A DNA stretch of 9,908 bases. Source: Campylobacteraceae bacterium (GTDB taxonomy: Bacteria; Campylobacterota; Campylobacteria; Campylobacterales; Sulfurovaceae). Below are positions 6,085 through 9,908 of the stretch, piece after piece (the first letter of the stretch is position 1; every line of letters starts with the position of its first letter). A program made the position numbers and the translations under genes. The notes below the pieces were generated by a model. It was given only the letters and a program-made list of their open reading frames with translations. It was not told the origin of the DNA and did not search any database. The DNA is taken from NCBI GenBank assembly GCA_027066355.1, contig JAMONW010000106.1:1-9908 (forward strand). Reading direction: 5' to 3'.

Positions 6085-9000
6085 GAAAATTTTTGATTAC
6101 TCTTATAATTTTTTTATCTTTACTTATTGGGTTGCTATATTTTTCAACAACAGAATATTTTTTTAATAAATATATAGCACCAATTGTAAATGAGTATAAC
6201 TTTAACTATAAAAGTGTTAAAGGCACTTTAGATAAGGGTTTTATAGTTAAAGATTTAAGTTATAAAGATAAAGATTTAGCTTCGGTTGTAGAGTTAAAGT
6301 TTAATCCATTAAAGCTTTTTTTAAAGAGAGTAGCTATTAATAGATTAAAATTAAAAAATGTAAATAAAGAAACATTAAAGCTAATAATTGATGACTTTAA
6401 AAAAGAGTCTAATAGCAGTAAAGGTTCTTCAAAAAGCACAATAGGTTTAAATTTTGAGTTTAAAAATATATATTTAACCTTTAAGCCATTTAAGCTAGAG
6501 AATTTAGTGGTAAAAAAGAATATATTAAAAATAAAAGAGTTTACTTACATAAATGGCAAAATATATTTAGCAAAAAATCACTACTATTACAATACAAATC
6601 TTGGTATATTTGAATTTGATGGCAGATATAAAAATAAAATTTTAAATATAGATAAAATATATTTAGAAAGTTTAGACATTCAAAAAGTTGCAAAATTTAT
6701 TAATAGCTTTGACAATAACAATACTAAGAGTGAAAATAATAATAGCAATATACTATTTTTACCAAATATTATAAATATAAATAAGTTATATGCATCACTA
6801 AAACCTTTTAAGTATAAAAATATAAATATAACAAAAGCAAAGTTAAATGGTCAAAATTTGAAAATTGATATAATGAATAAAAAGTTAAAAGAGCTATATA
6901 TCGCATTAAATTTAAAAACTGATATTAGCGATTTTGATACTAAACTTATTTTAAAAAATCAAAATTTAGTAATAACAAATATTGAACTAGCTCTTTTAAA
7001 TGCAAACTCTTTAGTTAAATTTATAGATAGTTTTTCTAATAAAAAAATTAAAAATAATAGTAGTAGCTTTGAGTTATTAAGTTTTATACCATTAAAAAAT
7101 CTTACAGTTAATAATATATCTCTTTTGGTGAAGAATTTTAATTTTAAAGATAATAGAATAAAAAATATTACTCTAAATAGTAAAAAGTTTAATTATGATT
7201 TTAATAAAAGTAAACTAACATTAAGTAACTTAAATATAAATGCAAAAACATCATTAGCTAATATTCAATTAAAAGGCTCTGTCAAAAGAGATATAAATAT
7301 AGATAAACTTAGTATAAAAAGTAGTAATGTAAACAAGATTATATCTTTTATTGATTCTTTAGATAATAACAATAGCAATAGTAGTTCTTTTAAAATAGAC
7401 ACTATTTTACCAAATAATATTTTTTTAAAAGATGCAAATATAGAGTTTAAAAATTTATCTTTTTTACCTTACAAAATAACTAATGGTTCAATAAAAGCAA
7501 AAAATACTCTTTTTAATATAGATAATAATATGTTAAAAAGTGGTTTTTTGAGTATAAAAAACAACTCTAATTGGGGAGTTGCAGAGTTAAATGGGAGTAT
7601 AAAAAATAATAATTTCTATGCCAAGGGTTTTGCTAAAATTAATAAAAACTTAACTAAAGAGTTCTCTTTACCATTAAAAAGTAAAAATATAGAACCTATA
7701 AATGTTAGTGGTCGTTTTGGATTTAAAGATTTAGAGTTAAATGCTTCTTTAAAAGGCAATGATATTTTAACTGTTATTGATGGTGTAGATATAGAAAAAT
7801 CTACTAATAAATTATATTATAATTATAGTAGTAATGAATTAAATTGGAATATTGATGCTAATATTAAAAGTGTTTTTTTACCTCTGTCAAAAATTAAAAA
7901 TACGCTTATATATAAAGAGAATAAATTAAGCTATAGTGGCAATTTAAAGCCAAAAGAGTTACCAAAAATCAGTAAAGAGTTTGCTGAAATTTTAAATAAT
8001 TTATCCTTAAAATATAGTGGAAATTCTGATGGAATAGACTTAAAAGCAACGACAGATTATTTAGAAGCAAAACTATATGCTAAAAAGTATAAACAAGGAG
8101 TTTTGGAATTTAAGAATATTAAAAATATAGATTTATCTAAAGCTCTTAATTTAAAAGATGCAACTATCTCTAAATTATTAGTAACTGCTCCAATAAAGTT
8201 TGAAAATACTTTTCCTTTAAATGGTAAAATTTTCTTAAAATCTACACTCATTGATGCGAAAGGTAATTGGGAATATAATAAAAATTTAATATTTAATGGA
8301 GTGGTTTTAAATTCAAGAATTTTTCCAAAAGATATAAATAAAAAAGTAATATTCCCAACAAAATTAAATTTAGAGTATAAGAAAAAATTAACTATAAATC
8401 TAAAAAATAATCTTTTACATTCTAATATTATTTATGAACCAAATAGTGGTAATATTAATGCAGAGTTAATATCTAGTAGTTTAAGTGCAAAAGCTAGAGG
8501 AGATAGTAGTAATATTTTTATAAAAGTAAAAAGTAATTCTATTTCAAAAAGTTTAAAAGAGATAAATAAAATATATAAATTAAACTCAACTCCAAATGTG
8601 CAAGGTGCATTAAATGTAGAGTTAAATACAAATTTTAAAGATTTTAATTATTTGTTATACTCAAATAAGTTAGAAATTACAAATAAAAAAAGCAAAACTA
8701 TAATTAAAGATATCAATATAGAAGGCTCTGTAAAAAAAGAAAGATTAGAAATCAATAGATATAGAGTAAACATTAATGGTTTTAAATTTTATGCAGATAA
8801 TAAATCTATATTTAATTTAAAGAATAACCTTATTAATATAGAAAGCTTTTATATAAATAATAAGGCAGTAGTTAAAGGAGTTTATAATATAAAAAATAGT
8901 AGTGGAAAGTTAAAATTAAAAGCTAATAGTTTTAAATTTAATAATAGTGATTATAGTATAAATACAAATTTGAATTTAGATATAAATATTAACAAAAATC

Positions 9001-9803
9001 ACTATAAAATAGCAGGATTAGTTGATTTAATTAATGCAACTATTAAAAAGAATTTAGAAAATAGAAATGCAGCACAAAGTGATGATATAATCATTTTGCA
9101 ACGACAAGCAGAAAAAAAATCAACATTTTATGTAAAAAATATAAATTTAAACATTAAAGTAAAGTCCCAAAAAGGAGTATTATATGCACAAAATGGTAGT
9201 CATTTTATAGTATATCCAAAACTTAAGATAAATAAAAATTTTAATAATTTTACAAAAATGCGTGGAAGTGTTATGCTAAGCAATAAAAGCTACTATATTT
9301 TTAAAGATAAAAAATTCTATGTAAAACGAGGAAAAATAACCTTTAGAGGTAAAAGTTCAGTTGCATACTTAAATATATTAATGCATTATAAAGGTATGGA
9401 GTATGATGTTTATGTAAATGTAACAGGGACATCAAGCAGACCAATTATTTTTTTTAGTTCAAATCCTCCTTTAACTAAGGAGCAGATACTAGCATATTTA
9501 CTCTTTAACGATACATCAGCTGCAGGTAGTCATTCTCAAAACTCTATGCTAAATTTAGTAGGAGGTGTATTAGCTAAATCTTTTTTTGGTTCTATTGGTT
9601 TAAAAATAGATAAATTATCAATTAAAGAGAATGGATTTAGTATCGGTAAAGCTATTAATGATAAGGTTATTATTTATTATAATCAAGATTCACAAAAACC
9701 TTCAATTAAAGCAAGAATAGATATAACTAAATCTATTCACTCTGTAATAGAAGTTGGTGAACAAAAAAAGAGTGCAGATATAATATTTAGTAGAGAGTAT
9801 TAA
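6081..9803 (+). CDS. tamB: TamB-like translocation and assembly module protein (AsmA-like, DUF490 C-terminus)
   Basis: TamB is a long beta-rich periplasmic bridge anchored in the inner membrane that contacts TamA at the outer membrane. Family members are implicated in outer-membrane protein assembly and phospholipid transport. This copy is 1240 aa, close to the 1259 aa of E. coli TamB. It begins with one membrane anchor (about residues 5-21) and an N-terminal TamB-type region (KGTLDKGFIVKDLSYKDKDL, 47-66). A long Asn/Lys/Ile-rich series of beta strands follows. It ends with the TamB/DUF490 domain, including VTGTSSRPIIFFSSNPPLTK (1114-1133), ILAYLLF (1136-1142) and a Gly/Ser-rich hydrophobic segment before the last strands. 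The N-terminal part contains four related segments about 104-109 residues apart (listed separately). Start is TTG 6081, overlapping the tamA stop (TTGA), so translation is coupled. Composition is extremely AT-rich. Family assignment is strong; detailed function is by homology. Confidence 0.92.
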   Translation: MRKFLITLIIFLSLLIGLLYFSTTEYFFNKYIAPIVNEYNFNYKSVKGTLDKGFIVKDLSYKDKDLASVVELKFNPLKLFLKRVAINRLKLKNVNKETLKLIIDDFKKESNSSKGSSKSTIGLNFEFKNIYLTFKPFKLENLVVKKNILKIKEFTYINGKIYLAKNHYYYNTNLGIFEFDGRYKNKILNIDKIYLESLDIQKVAKFINSFDNNNTKSENNNSNILFLPNIININKLYASLKPFKYKNINITKAKLNGQNLKIDIMNKKLKELYIALNLKTDISDFDTKLILKNQNLVITNIELALLNANSLVKFIDSFSNKKIKNNSSSFELLSFIPLKNLTVNNISLLVKNFNFKDNRIKNITLNSKKFNYDFNKSKLTLSNLNINAKTSLANIQLKGSVKRDINIDKLSIKSSNVNKIISFIDSLDNNNSNSSSFKIDTILPNNIFLKDANIEFKNLSFLPYKITNGSIKAKNTLFNIDNNMLKSGFLSIKNNSNWGVAELNGSIKNNNFYAKGFAKINKNLTKEFSLPLKSKNIEPINVSGRFGFKDLELNASLKGNDILTVIDGVDIEKSTNKLYYNYSSNELNWNIDANIKSVFLPLSKIKNTLIYKENKLSYSGNLKPKELPKISKEFAEILNNLSLKYSGNSDGIDLKATTDYLEAKLYAKKYKQGVLEFKNIKNIDLSKALNLKDATISKLLVTAPIKFENTFPLNGKIFLKSTLIDAKGNWEYNKNLIFNGVVLNSRIFPKDINKKVIFPTKLNLEYKKKLTINLKNNLLHSNIIYEPNSGNINAELISSSLSAKARGDSSNIFIKVKSNSISKSLKEINKIYKLNSTPNVQGALNVELNTNFKDFNYLLYSNKLEITNKKSKTIIKDINIEGSVKKERLEINRYRVNINGFKFYADNKSIFNLKNNLINIESFYINNKAVVKGVYNIKNSSGKLKLKANSFKFNNSDYSINTNLNLDININKNHYKIAGLVDLINATIKKNLENRNAAQSDDIIILQRQAEKKSTFYVKNINLNIKVKSQKGVLYAQNGSHFIVYPKLKINKNFNNFTKMRGSVMLSNKSYYIFKDKKFYVKRGKITFRGKSSVAYLNILMHYKGMEYDVYVNVTGTSSRPIIFFSSNPPLTKEQILAYLLFNDTSAAGSHSQNSMLNLVGGVLAKSFFGSIGLKIDKLSIKENGFSIGKAINDKVIIYYNQDSQKPSIKARIDITKSIHSVIEVGEQKKSADIIFSREY
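6336..7361 (+). repeat. Four-copy degenerate protein repeat within TamB
   Basis: Four 21-residue segments of TamB align without gaps at residues 86-106, 190-210, 298-318 and 407-427 (DNA 6336-6398, 6648-6710, 6972-7034, 7299-7361). They share a beta-strand half (I-x-x-[L/I]-x-[L/I]) and an amphipathic end reading [F/I]-I-[D/N]-[S/D]-[F/L]: LIIDDF, KFINSF, KFIDSF, SFIDSL. Each is followed by a Ser/Asn/Lys-rich linker and then further beta strands. The periods are 104, 108 and 109 residues. This points to an ancient tandem duplication of a structural unit, not a recent DNA repeat. Confidence 0.75.
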
Positions 9804-9877
9804 TACCCGAAAAACCGTCATATTTGCCACCAGAAGTAAAAACTTTACAATAATTTGTAAAAAGAGGGCAAAAACCC
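9804..9877. other. Intergenic spacer after tamB
   Basis: This non-coding spacer lies between the tamB stop and the right-edge promoter. I see no canonical intrinsic terminator (GC-rich stem plus U-run) for the tam operon on the plus strand. Apart from the inverted repeats described for 9823-9872, including a short AGGG/CCCT pair around CAAAAA at 9865-9878, nothing specific is recognisable. No open reading frame of credible length is present on either strand. Confidence 0.6.
9844..9861. repeat. 7-bp perfect inverted repeat downstream of tamB
   Basis: TTTACAA (9844-9850) and TTGTAAA (9855-9861) are perfect reverse complements around a TAAT centre. They lie 16 nt upstream of the -35 box of the right-edge promoter. 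A wider pair, TTTGCC (9823-9828) and GGCAAA (9867-9872), encloses the dyad. As RNA the inner stem would be weak (one G-C pair). On the plus strand no U-run follows; on the minus strand a short T-run follows. It could be an operator, a weak leftward terminator, or chance in AT-rich DNA. Confidence 0.45.
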
Positions 9878-9906
9878 TTGACAATAAAGGCGAATTTGCA
9901 TATAAT
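9878..9906 (+). promoter_or_regulatory. Consensus sigma-70 promoter reading out of the right edge
   Basis: TTGACA (9878-9883) and TATAAT (9901-9906) are both perfect matches to consensus and are separated by exactly 17 nt. A TTTGCA motif sits immediately before the -10. Transcription would start just beyond position 9908. In AT-rich epsilonproteobacteria a strong -35 is unusual for ordinary genes, so this promoter probably drives a highly expressed gene, possibly rRNA or tRNA. That is inference, because the gene is not in the window. Confidence 0.85.
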
Positions 9907-9908
9907 AC

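Noticed and set aside
9111..9120. Run of eight A residues in tamB, possible slippage or phase-variation tract
   Set aside because: A-runs of this size are expected by chance in such AT-rich DNA. Phase-variable tracts in this phylum are usually long G/C runs, and none are present. The frame is intact through the tract.
4342..9803. Reading the last two genes as BamA plus an unrelated large surface or adhesin protein
   Set aside because: The first protein has three, not five, POTRA domains. The second has an inner-membrane anchor and a clear TamB/DUF490 C-terminal domain, so the TamA-TamB interpretation fits better.
9865..9878. AGGG-CAAAAA-CCCT as an intrinsic terminator for tamB
   Set aside because: The stem is only 4 bp (5 with a wobble) and the sequence after it is TGACAATAAAGG, not a U-run. 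Its right arm also overlaps the -35 box.
9702..9884. Minus-strand ORF of about 60 codons across the tamB end and spacer
   Set aside because: It overlaps tamB, lacks recognisable protein features or a convincing ribosome-binding site, and looks like a shadow frame in AT-rich sequence.
1..9908. Search for defence systems, CRISPR arrays, insertion sequences, tRNA or rRNA genes
   Set aside because: No direct repeat arrays, transposase-like ORFs, terminal repeats, tRNA cloverleaf patterns or rRNA-like stretches were recognised by eye on either strand.

Overview
The window reads as a chromosomal segment of an AT-rich Campylobacterota (epsilonproteobacterial) bacterium. The basis is the minus-strand order folD-lepB-M50 protease, the LepB and FolD sequence style, the very low GC content, the gene-dense overlapping layout and the TamA/TamB pair. 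The genus cannot be fixed by eye; an Arcobacter/Sulfurimonas-like lineage is a guess.

Layout. Positions 1-1978 are a minus-strand operon read right to left: folD (one-carbon folate metabolism), lepB (signal peptidase I) and the start of an M50 site-2-protease-like membrane metalloprotease that runs off the left edge. Successive genes overlap by 4 nt (GTGA, ATGA). A 51-bp divergent intergenic region (1979-2029) carries a nearly symmetric -10 box (TATAAT on minus, TATTAT on plus). To its right, a plus-strand run of five genes extends without gaps: a small exported monohaem cytochrome c, proA (proline synthesis), a short orphan ABC ATPase, tamA (outer-membrane Omp85 protein with POTRA domains) and tamB (1240-aa periplasm-spanning protein). 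Every junction in this run overlaps, so co-transcription and translational coupling are likely. The last 105 bp (9804-9908) are non-coding. They hold a 7-bp perfect dyad and a consensus sigma-70 promoter (TTGACA-N17-TATAAT) firing out of the right edge, presumably into a highly expressed gene or stable RNA outside the window.

How the genes fit. TamA and TamB form the translocation and assembly module linking inner and outer membranes; TamB belongs to the AsmA-like bridge proteins implicated in phospholipid transport. LepB and the M50 protease are membrane proteolysis functions, and FolD and ProA are housekeeping enzymes. The cytochrome is a periplasmic electron carrier whose partner is not visible. 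The ABC ATPase has nickel/peptide-importer-like motifs but no permease beside it.

Overall this is mostly an ordinary housekeeping and envelope-biogenesis region. I see no defence system, mobile element, CRISPR array or tRNA/rRNA gene. The points that merit a second look are the four-copy repeat in the N-terminal half of TamB, the orphan ABC ATPase coupled to tamA, cysteine pairs in TamA and LepB, the symmetric divergent promoter, widespread non-ATG starts and the strong outward promoter at the right end.
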